From: Prevotellaceae bacterium | GTDB taxonomy: Bacteria > Bacteroidota > Bacteroidia > Bacteroidales > UBA932 | Assembly (NCBI GenBank): GCA_031257655.1 | Contig: JAIROF010000105.1 | Coordinates: 1-21,900 of the forward strand | Length of the DNA stretch: 21,900 nt | Reading direction: 5' to 3' | In this document: in pieces, positions 6,620 to 12,944 of the stretch | Layout: every line of letters begins with the position of its first letter | Numbering within the stretch: the stretch's first letter is position 1 | Position numbers and translations under genes: made by a program | The notes under the pieces: model-generated | The model's database searches: none | Told to the model about the DNA's origin: nothing | The model's input: the letters and a program-made list of their open reading frames with translations, nothing else

Positions 6620-7273
6620 ATGAACAAATTAGCTATCTTATTCATGGCGCTGCTGGCAGCATCCTGCGGCACAAATACGCAATCCGGCAAACCCCACGCT
6701 GCTTTGGGGGATACCATTTCGTACAACGGGGTAAAGGAGAAAAGCTTCGACGAGCTTTTTTGCCCAATTGCCCCCGACGCCATCGACCCGAACATCATCG
6801 GGCTGGTGCAAAAAGAATTTATTGTCATCACCGCCGGGCGTGAGCACCACTACAACGCCATGGTAGCCAGCGATGGCGGCATGGGGGGGCTGATGGGTAA
6901 ACCCGTAACGTTTTGCGGGCTGCGCGGCAGCCGCTACACCCTGGAGGTCATCCTAAAGGATTCCGTTTACACGTTTTCCTTTTTTGACGAGCGCTTTAAG
7001 GACGATTTTATGATTTTTGGAAAGCAATCGGGGCGCGACTCGCAAAAAATGAAGCAAACCAACCTCACCGCCGTGGCCACCCCGTCGGGAAAAATGACCT
7101 TTAAGGAGGCCAAAATTGTGATAGAGTGCACCCTCGCGCAAACCCACACGGTAAACCCCGACGAAGTTTACGCCGAGCACAACAAGCAGTTTTTTACCGA
7201 CGCCTACAAGGAAGTCGGCTCGTGGCACAAGATTGTTTTCGGCGACATTACGGCCGCTTGGGTGCGAAAATAA
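6620..7273 (+). CDS. lipoprotein with flavin-reductase-like (FMN-binding split-barrel) domain
   Basis: A 217-residue protein. Residues 1-16 form a lipoprotein signal, MNKLAILFMALLAASC, so it is predicted to be membrane-anchored outside the cytoplasm. The rest resembles the flavin reductase-like/flavoredoxin family common in Bacteroidetes. Supporting segments are KSFDELFCPIAPDAID, FIVITAGREHHYNAMVASDG, KPVTFCGLRGSRYTLE, YTFSFFDERFKDDFMIFG, SGRDSQKMKQTNLT and the C-terminal HKIVFGDITAAWV. The family binds FMN and takes part in flavin or electron-transfer chemistry; most members are cytosolic, so the lipid anchor is the odd point. A promoter-like pair lies 197 nt upstream. Neighbours give no pathway clue. 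Family assignment is good; actual reductase activity is not shown. Confidence 0.8.
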   Translation: MNKLAILFMALLAASCGTNTQSGKPHAALGDTISYNGVKEKSFDELFCPIAPDAIDPNIIGLVQKEFIVITAGREHHYNAMVASDGGMGGLMGKPVTFCGLRGSRYTLEVILKDSVYTFSFFDERFKDDFMIFGKQSGRDSQKMKQTNLTAVATPSGKMTFKEAKIVIECTLAQTHTVNPDEVYAEHNKQFFTDAYKEVGSWHKIVFGDITAAWVRK

Positions 7274-7310
7274 GGGGGCGCCCATGAGCCCCGGAGGGGA
7301 AAAAACATCT

Positions 7311-7357
7311 GGGCGCACCAGATGACGCAGATTGAGCAGACCTACGCAGGTTTTGCG
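7311..7357. repeat. GATGACGCAG-type dispersed repeat, copy 1
   Basis: Contains GGGCGCACCAGATGACGCAG then ATTGAGCAGA and CTACGCAGG. It matches 9235-9277 (GGGCACGCAGATGACGCAGC, TTGAGCAAGA, TTGCGCAGA). Direct orientation, imperfect. Confidence 0.6.
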
Positions 7358-7399
7358 CAATGCCTACCTGTTAGCACGCAGGCGAATATAGCTTACCCA

Positions 7400-7570
7400 T
7401 GAGCTGTCTGAACTCGGATTTTTTTGATTTGGATGATGATGATGGCGCATAGTTCGATGCATAGCGCCGTAGAGACGCACGGCGTGCGTCTCGCTGTGCA
7501 TCGCGCCTCAGCGCCTCACTGCTATTTCGTCGCTGAGACGCACGCCGTGCGTCTCTACAGCGCCATTTCG
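7400..7570. repeat. dispersed long-hairpin repeat, copy 2
   Basis: Arms at 7464-7492 and 7535-7563 are reverse complements apart from one base (GCGCCGTAG against GCGCTGTAG, still G-T pairable). Sequence and layout match 764-864, with a loop of 42 nt against 43 nt but different loop sequence. This pattern (conserved arms, drifting loop) is expected if the stem is what is selected or copied. Confidence 0.85.
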
Positions 7571-7617
7571 CCGCCATTTCGCCGTTGAGGCGCTCTTTCT
7601 GCGTAACATGAGTAAAT

Positions 7618-7690
7618 TACATGAAACGTTTCTATGCCATTTATTCTCAGTTAAATATAATTCGCCCACAGCTTGTGGGTGAATTAGTTC
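7618..7690 (+). pseudogene. relic of DUF1016 gene carrying palindrome copy A
   Basis: Read in the frame starting at 7618 the sequence gives YMKRFYAIYSQLNIIRPQL then VGEL, closely matching residues 87-108 of the intact DUF1016 protein downstream (YMKRFYSIYSQL, then SPQAVGKL). The frame stays open across the match but has no gene around it. Palindrome A is at 7659-7685. Confidence 0.75.
7659..7685. repeat. 27-bp palindrome, copy A
   Basis: AATTCGCCCACA-GCT-TGTGGGTGAATT: 12-bp arms with one mismatch around a 3-nt centre GCT. It is one of five copies (7659, 7766, 8126, 8171, 9163). The minus strand reads IHPQAVGEL-like peptide and the plus strand IRPQLVGEL. Confidence 0.92.
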
Positions 7691-7735
7691 CCCATTAAGC
7701 AACGCTAAATGCAAAATTTCAAATAGTCGAAAAAG

Positions 7736-7795
7736 TTTCTATTCCATTTATTCTCAATTAAATATAATTCACCCACAGCTTGTGGGTGAATTAGG
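7736..7795 (+). pseudogene. relic of DUF1016 gene carrying palindrome copy B
   Basis: In frame from 7737 it reads FYSIYSQLNIIHPQLVGEL, matching the same short segment of the DUF1016 protein as relic A. It lies only 35 nt before the intact gene's start codon. Similarity fades upstream of the FYS codons. Confidence 0.75.
7766..7792. repeat. 27-bp palindrome, copy B
   Basis: AATTCACCCACA-GCT-TGTGGGTGAATT: perfect 12-bp arms around centre GCT, same orientation of centre as copies A and E. Confidence 0.93.
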
Positions 7796-7829
7796 AGCAG
7801 CAGATTTAACGTATTAAAAAACAATCCTC

Positions 7830-8951
7830 ATGAGCAAATTGATAAAAATAGACAAAGAGTATAAACAATGGATTGCCGAGCTTAGCGAAAAATTCAGGCT
7901 AAGCCGGCTGCGGGCCTCGGTACAGGTAAATGTCGAAATGCTTCGCTTCTACTGGTTGCTCGGCAGAGATATTGTGGAGTTAAAAGCGGAAAGTAAATGG
8001 GGGGACGGCGTAATTAAGGCAATCAGCCAAGATTTGCAAAAGCAGCTGCCGGAAGTGAAGGGTCTTTCCGAAACGAATATAGATTACATGAAACGCTTCT
8101 ATTCCATTTATTCTCAATTACATACAATTTCCCCACAAGCTGTGGGGAAATTAGAAGATGGCGAAAAATTAATTTCCCCACAAGCTGTGGGTGAATTGGG
8201 AAGCACCGATAAATATATTCGCCAGCTTGAGGATGACCTGTTTTCCATTCCTTGGGGACACCATCGACACATCATTGACAAGTTTTATCAATCACCCCAA
8301 AAAGCCTTGTTTTATGTGCGAAAAACGAGACAAAACAGCTGGTCGCGCTCTGTACTCCTAAATTTTATAGGAACAGATTTATATGAACGCGAAAGAAAGG
8401 CCATAACAAACTTCGACGCAACCCTACCGGCTTTGCAAAGCGATTTGGCGCAAGAGATGACAAAGGACCCGTACAATTTTGACTTCTTAGCTATCACGGA
8501 GAATTATAAAGAGAAAGAGCTGAAAGAGGCGTTAGTGCAGAATATTACAAAATTCTTACTCGAATTAGGTACCGGATTTGCGTATGTAGGGCGAGAGTAC
8601 CGGCTGCAAATAGGACAAACAGAAAAATTTATCGATATGCTGTTCTACAATTTAAGCATCCGATGCTACGTCGTCATTGAAATTAAGGTCAAGGAGTTCG
8701 ATTCTGACAACGTAGGGCAATTAGGAACTTATATTACAGCCGTTAATCACATGCTGAAACATCCGCAAGATAATCCTACGATTGGGTTGCTTATCTGCAA
8801 AACAAAAGATAACGTGCTGGCACAATACGCTTTAGAATCAAGCTGCCAACCCATTGGCATTTCAGAATACGAGTTGACAAAATTATTTCCCGCCAATTTT
8901 AAGGGTACATTGCCTTCAGTTGAAGATATTGAGAGCGAATTAAAAGATTAA
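7830..8951 (+). CDS. DUF1016/YhcG-family PD-(D/E)XK nuclease-domain protein
   Basis: A 373-residue soluble protein of the DUF1016 (YhcG-like) family: an N-terminal DNA-binding-like DUF1016_N domain (about residues 10-160) and a C-terminal PD-(D/E)XK nuclease fold (about 200-365). Seen: LRASVQVNVEMLRFYWLLGRDIVE, WGDGVIKAISQDLQKQLPEVKG and IPWGHHRHIID, all typical of the N-terminal domain. The putative catalytic set is Asp269 (FIDMLFYN), Glu284 and Lys286 (VVIEIKV). Between YMKRFYSIYSQL and IPWGHH, residues 99-123 form an unusual insert made of two in-frame palindromes, each encoding ISPQAVG(K/E)L. Base composition is more AT-rich than the housekeeping genes, suggesting acquisition. No restriction-modification genes are adjacent. 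The DNA target is unknown; nuclease fold is inferred from family knowledge and the D-ExK pattern. Confidence 0.9.
   Translation: MSKLIKIDKEYKQWIAELSEKFRLSRLRASVQVNVEMLRFYWLLGRDIVELKAESKWGDGVIKAISQDLQKQLPEVKGLSETNIDYMKRFYSIYSQLHTISPQAVGKLEDGEKLISPQAVGELGSTDKYIRQLEDDLFSIPWGHHRHIIDKFYQSPQKALFYVRKTRQNSWSRSVLLNFIGTDLYERERKAITNFDATLPALQSDLAQEMTKDPYNFDFLAITENYKEKELKEALVQNITKFLLELGTGFAYVGREYRLQIGQTEKFIDMLFYNLSIRCYVVIEIKVKEFDSDNVGQLGTYITAVNHMLKHPQDNPTIGLLICKTKDNVLAQYALESSCQPIGISEYELTKLFPANFKGTLPSVEDIESELKD
8126..8152. repeat. 27-bp palindrome, copy C, inside the DUF1016 gene
   Basis: AATTTCCCCACA-AGC-TGTGGGGAAATT: perfect 12-bp arms. The centre is AGC, the complement orientation of copies A, B and E. 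In frame it encodes ISPQAVGKL (residues 100-108). Confidence 0.93.
8171..8197. repeat. 27-bp palindrome, copy D, inside the DUF1016 gene
   Basis: AATTTCCCCACA-AGC-TGTGGGTGAATT, 45 nt after copy C and in the same codon phase, encoding ISPQAVGEL (residues 115-123). The arms have two mismatched positions, one of them a G-T pair. Confidence 0.9.
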
Positions 8952-9022
8952 GTACCCAACTCCTGCAAATTGTTTAATTTATTGATTTGTAGCATTTTAC
9001 AATAAATTGTTTGTGGGGAATC

Positions 9023-9129
9023 TCTAAAAACCCAACCGTAAAGGTTTGCGGCTGAGGCAAAAGCGGAGTTTACTAAAGTAAATAAGCACTTCGCCGAGGG
9101 AGCGTAACGCAGCGTTTGGAGTTTTTAGA
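9023..9129. repeat. 107-bp element with inverted ends
   Basis: TCTAAAAAC at 9023-9031 is the exact reverse complement of GTTTTTAGA at 9121-9129, and the next bases are also partly complementary (CCAA/TTTGG). The interior has GTTTGCGGCTGAGGC, a TTTACT-AA-AGTAAA hairpin and CTTCGCCGAGG. The left half recurs at 6447-6506. It is too short to code a transposase, so a small non-autonomous or REP-like element is the best description. Confidence 0.65.
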
Positions 9130-9130
9130 A

Positions 9131-9221
9131 GTTCCATATAATATTTATTATCAACTAAATGTAATTCGCCCACAGCTTGTGGGCGAATTAGGAGATGACG
9201 AAAAATATAATTCACCGCCAT
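9131..9221 (+). pseudogene. relic of DUF1016 gene carrying palindrome copy E
   Basis: In frame it reads PYNIYYQLNVIRPQLVGEL and then GDDEKYNSP. This corresponds to the intact protein's SIYSQL-PQAVG-KLEDGEKLISP segment and includes the spacer between palindromes C and D and the first bases of the second palindrome (9209-9215). It lies downstream of the intact gene, so relics flank the gene on both sides. Confidence 0.7.
9163..9189. repeat. 27-bp palindrome, copy E
   Basis: AATTCGCCCACA-GCT-TGTGGGCGAATT: perfect 12-bp arms around centre GCT. Relative to copy B the arms carry a paired change (CACCC/GGGTG to CGCCC/GGGCG), so pairing is preserved. Confidence 0.93.
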
Positions 9222-9234
9222 CAGCTCCTTTTTT

Positions 9235-9277
9235 GGGCACGCAGATGACGCAGCTTGAGCAAGATTTGCGCAGATAA
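9235..9277. repeat. GATGACGCAG-type dispersed repeat, copy 2
   Basis: GGGCACGCAGATGACGCAGC, TTGAGCAAGA and TTGCGCAGATAA are related to 7311-7357 in the same orientation. Confidence 0.6.
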
Positions 9278-9278
9278 G

Positions 9279-9656
9279 TTACCATAACGAAAGCTGTGTA
9301 TCAAGATTCTTTTTAGGATAGAAAACGCCAATAATAACAAAAGGATTTTTGCTTCTTCTTGCATGCCATTCTTTTGTCGTACCAAGAAAGAAATAGATGT
9401 CATGCTCTTTTGTAAAAATATCAAGATATTTCTTTTTTACGGCTTGGCAGGCTTTCACCTCATCGCCATCATTATCCCTCAAGCAATTCCAAAATAATTG
9501 AGCGATTTCCCAATCTTCAATCAGTAATGTTCTGGTAGTCCCGCTTTCTTCTTCAAGCTTATACGAAAACGTATAAGGTACTTTAGCGGACAGTTCCTTT
9601 TGAGCAGGATTATCGGGTAGTGTCCGCGATCTATTGATATGAACTTTAATTGGCAA
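9279..9656 (-). CDS. small hypothetical protein
   Basis: A 125-residue soluble protein that I do not recognise. Its start would be TTG at 9656 (or CTG a few codons upstream); an in-frame stop lies at 9672-9674 and no ATG is available nearby. Visible features: a basic N-terminal strand (PIKVHINRSRTLPDNP), an acidic middle (LLIEDWEIAQLFWNCLRDNDGDE), a Lys-rich helix (ACQAVKKKYLDIF), and a C-terminal block FFLGTTKEWHARRSKNPFVI that looks conserved-domain-like. No signal peptide or membrane segment. Low GC and isolation between repeat clusters suggest an accessory gene. The frame is uninterrupted and the amino-acid mix is protein-like, so I favour a real gene, though truncation at the N-terminus is possible. 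Confidence 0.6.
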   Translation of the reverse strand: MPIKVHINRSRTLPDNPAQKELSAKVPYTFSYKLEEESGTTRTLLIEDWEIAQLFWNCLRDNDGDEVKACQAVKKKYLDIFTKEHDIYFFLGTTKEWHARRSKNPFVIIGVFYPKKNLDTQLSLW

Positions 9657-9892
9657 ATGATCAAACAGGTATCAATTTTACCAAAAGATTGCAAATGCTT
9701 AATAAAATACGTTTTTACATCAATAGAATAAGGACATCATCCAAAAAAAGAATTAGCCAAAATTTTTCACAGATTTTGCTTGCGCCCAAAGAACCTCATT
9801 TACTCACTCGTATTTATTTTTGGTGCTCGTGAGGTCGCTACGCTACGCTACGCTCAGGGCTCGTTGGCCCATTTATGTAGTTGTTGCCGTTG

Positions 9893-9911
9893 GCAAGGCT
9901 GAAGGCCTTGC
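9893..9911. repeat. short hairpin, GCAAGGC/GCCTTGC
   Basis: A 7-bp perfect stem with a 5-nt loop, located 7 nt before a larger hairpin. The pair could work together as one structured unit. Confidence 0.65.
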
Positions 9912-9918
9912 GCATTTT

Positions 9919-9945
9919 GCAGCATAGGGTAAAACCCTATGCTGC
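9919..9945. repeat. 12-bp-stem hairpin, GCAGCATAGGGT/ACCCTATGCTGC
   Basis: A perfect 12-bp stem with an AAA loop. No T run follows, so it is not a typical terminator. Position about 170 nt upstream of the PUL's first gene could allow a regulatory or insulating role, which is inference. Confidence 0.8.
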
Positions 9946-10068
9946 CAGCTGCATGTTGAAGCGCAGCTAACAAAACCCCCCGCCATAGGTAACAAAAATC
10001 CCTCACCATGAAACATTGCTCCCCGAAAAAAGAAACATTTTATGCCCGTGCAAAAATGAGAAATGATT

Positions 10069-10076
10069 TATCTTTG
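10069..10076 (+). promoter_or_regulatory. possible -7 box of the GH31 gene
   Basis: TATCTTTG matches TAnnTTTG, 36 nt upstream of ATG 10113. A good TTTG at -33 is not seen. This box supports 10113 (or 10104) rather than 10008 as the start of the gene. Confidence 0.5.
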
Positions 10077-10112
10077 CCTGTGAATTTTAACATCTATAGA
10101 GCGATGCTGCCC

Positions 10113-12941
10113 ATGAAACGATTGAACTTTTATAGCTGGTTTGGCGCGTGCCTGCTGGCTGCGGCCTGCGAGGCGCCGCCCGTTGGCAAATTGCCGGATG
10201 GCGTGGTGGTGCGCGTGGCCAACCCGCCGGCCAATGCCGCGCGGCAGGTGCGCCTGCAGGTGGCTGCCGACAACGTTGTCCGCGTTACCGCTACGCCCGA
10301 CCGGTCTTTTGCCGAAGAAAAAAGCCTGATAGCCGTCCGCCCGGATACCCCGGCGCAAGGCTGGGAGGTGCAGGTGGCCGGCGATGAGGTGGTTCTGCAA
10401 ACGGCCACGCTGAAAGCCCGCGTGTCGCAGAAAACCGGCGAGGTGTGCTTTACCGACTTGCAGGGCAAGGTGCTTCTCCGGGAAAAAACGGGCGGGGGGA
10501 AATCGTTTGCGCCGATTACGGTGGACGGCTGCCGCGCCTACAGCCTGCGCCAGGTGTTTGAATCGCCCGCCGACGAAGCTTTTTACGGGCTGGGGCAGCA
10601 CCAGTCGGGCGTGCTCAACTATAAGGGGAAAAGCGAGGCGCTCTACCAGTACAATACGAAGGTGGCGGTTCCGTTTGTCGTGTCGGGCAAGGGCTACGGC
10701 CTCCTTTGGGATAGCTACTCCCTGACAAAGTTTGGCGACCCCCGCGACTACGCCCCGCTGAGCGAGCTTGCGCTGACCGGCAAGGATGGCCGGAGCGCCG
10801 GATTGACCGCAACGTACATGGTGAGTGGCGGGGGCGACAGCGTGCTTGCGGTGCGCCAGGAAAGCGCCATCGACTACGAAAACCTGGAAACGATACGCCG
10901 CTTCCCGGCGGGGGTTCCGCTCCACAACGCGAAGGTGGTTTGGGAGGGGTACCTCACGCCAAAGGAAAGCGGCCTGTTCCGGTTTATGCTGTACTATGCG
11001 GGCTATGCGGCGGTCTACTTAGATGGCTTGCCGGTGGTGGCCGAGCGCTGGCGTACGGCGTGGAACCCAAACAGCTGTAAGTTTACCGCCACGCTGAAGC
11101 AGGGGCAAAAGCATAAGCTCAGGCTGGAGTGGAAGCCCGACGGCGGGGTTTCCTACATCGGCTTAAAGGTCTTGGCGGCCGAAGCGCCGTTGGAGCAGGG
11201 GCAGCTGTCGCTTTGGTCGGAGATGGGGCGCCAAATCAGCTACTACTTCATAAAGGGCGAAACGCCGGACGAGGTCATCAAAGGCTACCGGCAAATAACC
11301 GGCAAGGCTCAGGTAATGCCCAAGTGGGCTATGGGGTTTTGGCAAAGCCGGGAGCGCTACAAAACGCAGGACGAGGTGGTGAGCACGCTCAAGGAGTTTC
11401 GCCGCAGGCGCATCCCGATAGACAACATTGTGCAGGACTGGTCGTACTGGCCGGAAGACGCCTGGGGGAGCCACGATTTCGATTCGCTGCGGTTTCCCGA
11501 CCCGAAGGGCATGGTGGACGAAATCCACGCCCTGAACGCGCGGGTGATGATTTCGGTGTGGCCTAAGTTCTACTGCGGCACGCAGCACTACAAGGCGTTT
11601 GACGAAAAGGGCTGGATGTACCGGCAAGCGGTAAAGGACAGCGTTAAGGACTGGATAGGGAAGGGGTACGTTGGCTCGTTTTATGACGCCTACAGCGCGG
11701 GCGCCCGCCGGCTGTTCTGGCAGCAGCTGAACGATAAGCTGTACAGCAAGGGATTTGACGCCTGGTGGATGGACGCCTCCGAGCCGGATATTCTTTCCAA
11801 CGCGAGCATGGCGTACCGCAAATCGCTGATGAACCCCACGGCGCTGGGCTCCGCTACCGAATACTTCAACGCCTATGGCCTGATGAACGCCAAGGGCATT
11901 TACGAGGGTCAGCGCGGCGCCAACAGCCAGGCCCGCGTCTTCCTGCTGACGCGCTCCGGGTTTGCCGGCTCGCAAAGGTATGCGGCGGCCATCTGGAGCG
12001 GCGATATCGCAGCCCGCTGGGAGGACCTGGAGGCGCAAATTCCGGCGGGGCTGGGCTTCTCTATTTCCGGCAACCCCTACTGGACAATGGACATCGGCGG
12101 CTTTTGCGTAGAAAAAAGGTATGAGCGCGCGCAGGAGGGCTCGGACGACCTGGAGGAGTGGCGGGAGCTCAACGTTCGCTGGCACCAGCTGGGGGCCTTT
12201 GCGCCGCTTTACCGCGCGCACGGGCAGCTCCCGCACCGTGAAGTCTGGAACATTGCCCCCGAAACCCATCCGGCCTACCAGACCATTGTCTCCTACGCGC
12301 AAATGCGCTACCGCCTGATGCCCTACATCTACACGCTGGCGGGAATGGCGCACTTCGACGACTATACGATTATGCGCCCGCTGGTGATGGATTTTGCCGG
12401 CGACGGCAAGGTGCTCAACCTTGCCGACCAGTACATGTTTGGGCCGCATTTTATGGTATGCCCGGTGTACCGCTACAAGGCGCGTACCCGCAGCGTTTAC
12501 TTTCCCGCCCGCGCGGGCTGGTATGAGTACCCATCCCACCGCTACGTGGAGGGCGGGCAAACGCTGGAGGTGGAGGCGCCCTACCACCGGATGCCCCTGT
12601 ACGTAAAGGCCGGCGCTATTTTGCCCACCGGCGATTTGGTGCAGCACACGCAAACGCCCCAAGCCAACCTGACCGTTTTTGTTTACGCCGGACAAAACGG
12701 CGCCTTTGCCCTTTACGAAGATGAGGAAACGACCTACAGCTACGAAAATGGCGCCTACTCCCTCATCCCTTTTCGCTACGATGAGGCCTCCAAAACGCTG
12801 CTTATCGGCGAGCGAAAGGGTGAATTTGCAGGAATGCCCAGAGTGCGTAACCTAAAGGTGGTTTACGTGTCGAAAAATACGCCGAAGGGAACGGTAAAAG
12901 AGGTGGTTTATAGCGGAAACAAAATGCTGCTGGAATTTTAA
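10113..12941 (+). CDS. GH31 family alpha-xylosidase-like lipoprotein with inserted PA14 domain
   Basis: A 942-residue glycoside hydrolase of family 31, a retaining exo-alpha-glycosidase. The lipoprotein signal MKRLNFYSWFGACLLAAAC (Cys19) fixes the start; a longer frame from 10008 would run through a -7 box and bury the signal. Domains: an N-terminal beta-sandwich (about 30-240) interrupted by or followed by a PA14 domain (about 250-353, with VWEGYLTPKESGLFRFMLYY and AAVYLDG); the catalytic barrel (about 400-750) with nucleophile Asp554 in AWWMDASEPDI and acid/base Asp631 in WSGDIAARWEDL; and C-terminal beta domains. PA14-inserted GH31 enzymes with a WWMDASEPD-type motif are known alpha-xylosidases acting on xyloglucan oligosaccharides, so that is the best guess; alpha-glucosidase is possible. 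It precedes SusC by 149 nt. Confidence 0.9.
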   Translation: MKRLNFYSWFGACLLAAACEAPPVGKLPDGVVVRVANPPANAARQVRLQVAADNVVRVTATPDRSFAEEKSLIAVRPDTPAQGWEVQVAGDEVVLQTATLKARVSQKTGEVCFTDLQGKVLLREKTGGGKSFAPITVDGCRAYSLRQVFESPADEAFYGLGQHQSGVLNYKGKSEALYQYNTKVAVPFVVSGKGYGLLWDSYSLTKFGDPRDYAPLSELALTGKDGRSAGLTATYMVSGGGDSVLAVRQESAIDYENLETIRRFPAGVPLHNAKVVWEGYLTPKESGLFRFMLYYAGYAAVYLDGLPVVAERWRTAWNPNSCKFTATLKQGQKHKLRLEWKPDGGVSYIGLKVLAAEAPLEQGQLSLWSEMGRQISYYFIKGETPDEVIKGYRQITGKAQVMPKWAMGFWQSRERYKTQDEVVSTLKEFRRRRIPIDNIVQDWSYWPEDAWGSHDFDSLRFPDPKGMVDEIHALNARVMISVWPKFYCGTQHYKAFDEKGWMYRQAVKDSVKDWIGKGYVGSFYDAYSAGARRLFWQQLNDKLYSKGFDAWWMDASEPDILSNASMAYRKSLMNPTALGSATEYFNAYGLMNAKGIYEGQRGANSQARVFLLTRSGFAGSQRYAAAIWSGDIAARWEDLEAQIPAGLGFSISGNPYWTMDIGGFCVEKRYERAQEGSDDLEEWRELNVRWHQLGAFAPLYRAHGQLPHREVWNIAPETHPAYQTIVSYAQMRYRLMPYIYTLAGMAHFDDYTIMRPLVMDFAGDGKVLNLADQYMFGPHFMVCPVYRYKARTRSVYFPARAGWYEYPSHRYVEGGQTLEVEAPYHRMPLYVKAGAILPTGDLVQHTQTPQANLTVFVYAGQNGAFALYEDEETTYSYENGAYSLIPFRYDEASKTLLIGERKGEFAGMPRVRNLKVVYVSKNTPKGTVKEVVYSGNKMLLEF

Positions 12942-12944
12942 AGC

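Larger units (their letters stand above)
7274..7829. other. repeat-filled gap before the DUF1016 gene, no intact gene seen
   Basis: This 556-nt gap contains, in order: a GATGACGCAG-type repeat (7311-7357, shared with 9235-9277); the second long-hairpin repeat (about 7400-7570); a CGCCATTTCGCCGCCATTTC tandem; and two relics of the DUF1016 gene with palindromes (7618-7690 and 7736-7795). Short ORFs here are translations of repeats. Confidence 0.7.
8952..9278. other. gap after the DUF1016 gene: repeats only
   Basis: A short AT-rich stretch (8952-9014) is followed by an element with inverted ends (9023-9129), a DUF1016 relic with palindrome E (9131-9221) and a GATGACGCAG-type repeat (9235-9277). 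No gene is seen. Confidence 0.7.
9657..10112. other. gap upstream of the PUL: hairpins and a promoter box, no gene
   Basis: Contains an A7-GAATTAGCC segment shared with 6321-6335 (at about 9745), a (GCTAC)3 run at 9838-9852, two hairpins (9893-9911 and 9919-9945) and a -7 box (10069-10076). The frame of GH31 is open back to 10008, but the promoter and the signal peptide argue for a start at 10113. Confidence 0.65.

Noticed and set aside
7371..7714. Minus-strand ORFs in the gap before the DUF1016 gene
   Set aside because: They translate the long-hairpin repeat and the palindrome relics (RDARRAS and HPQAVGEL runs) and have no independent protein character.
7659..8197. CRISPR array, suggested by repeated 27-bp palindromes with spacers
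   Set aside because: Spacing is irregular (107, 360, 45, 992 nt between starts), two copies lie in a coding frame, the intervals are gene sequence rather than unique spacers, and no cas gene is present.
10008..10112. Longer start for the GH31 gene
   Set aside because: The added 35 residues are not signal-like and would bury the lipoprotein signal starting at 10113; a TAnnTTTG box lies within this stretch.
11163..12695. Long antisense ORF over the GH31 gene (510 codons)
   Set aside because: It is a shadow of a GC-rich gene; the product lacks any domain pattern and the sense frame has clear catalytic motifs.
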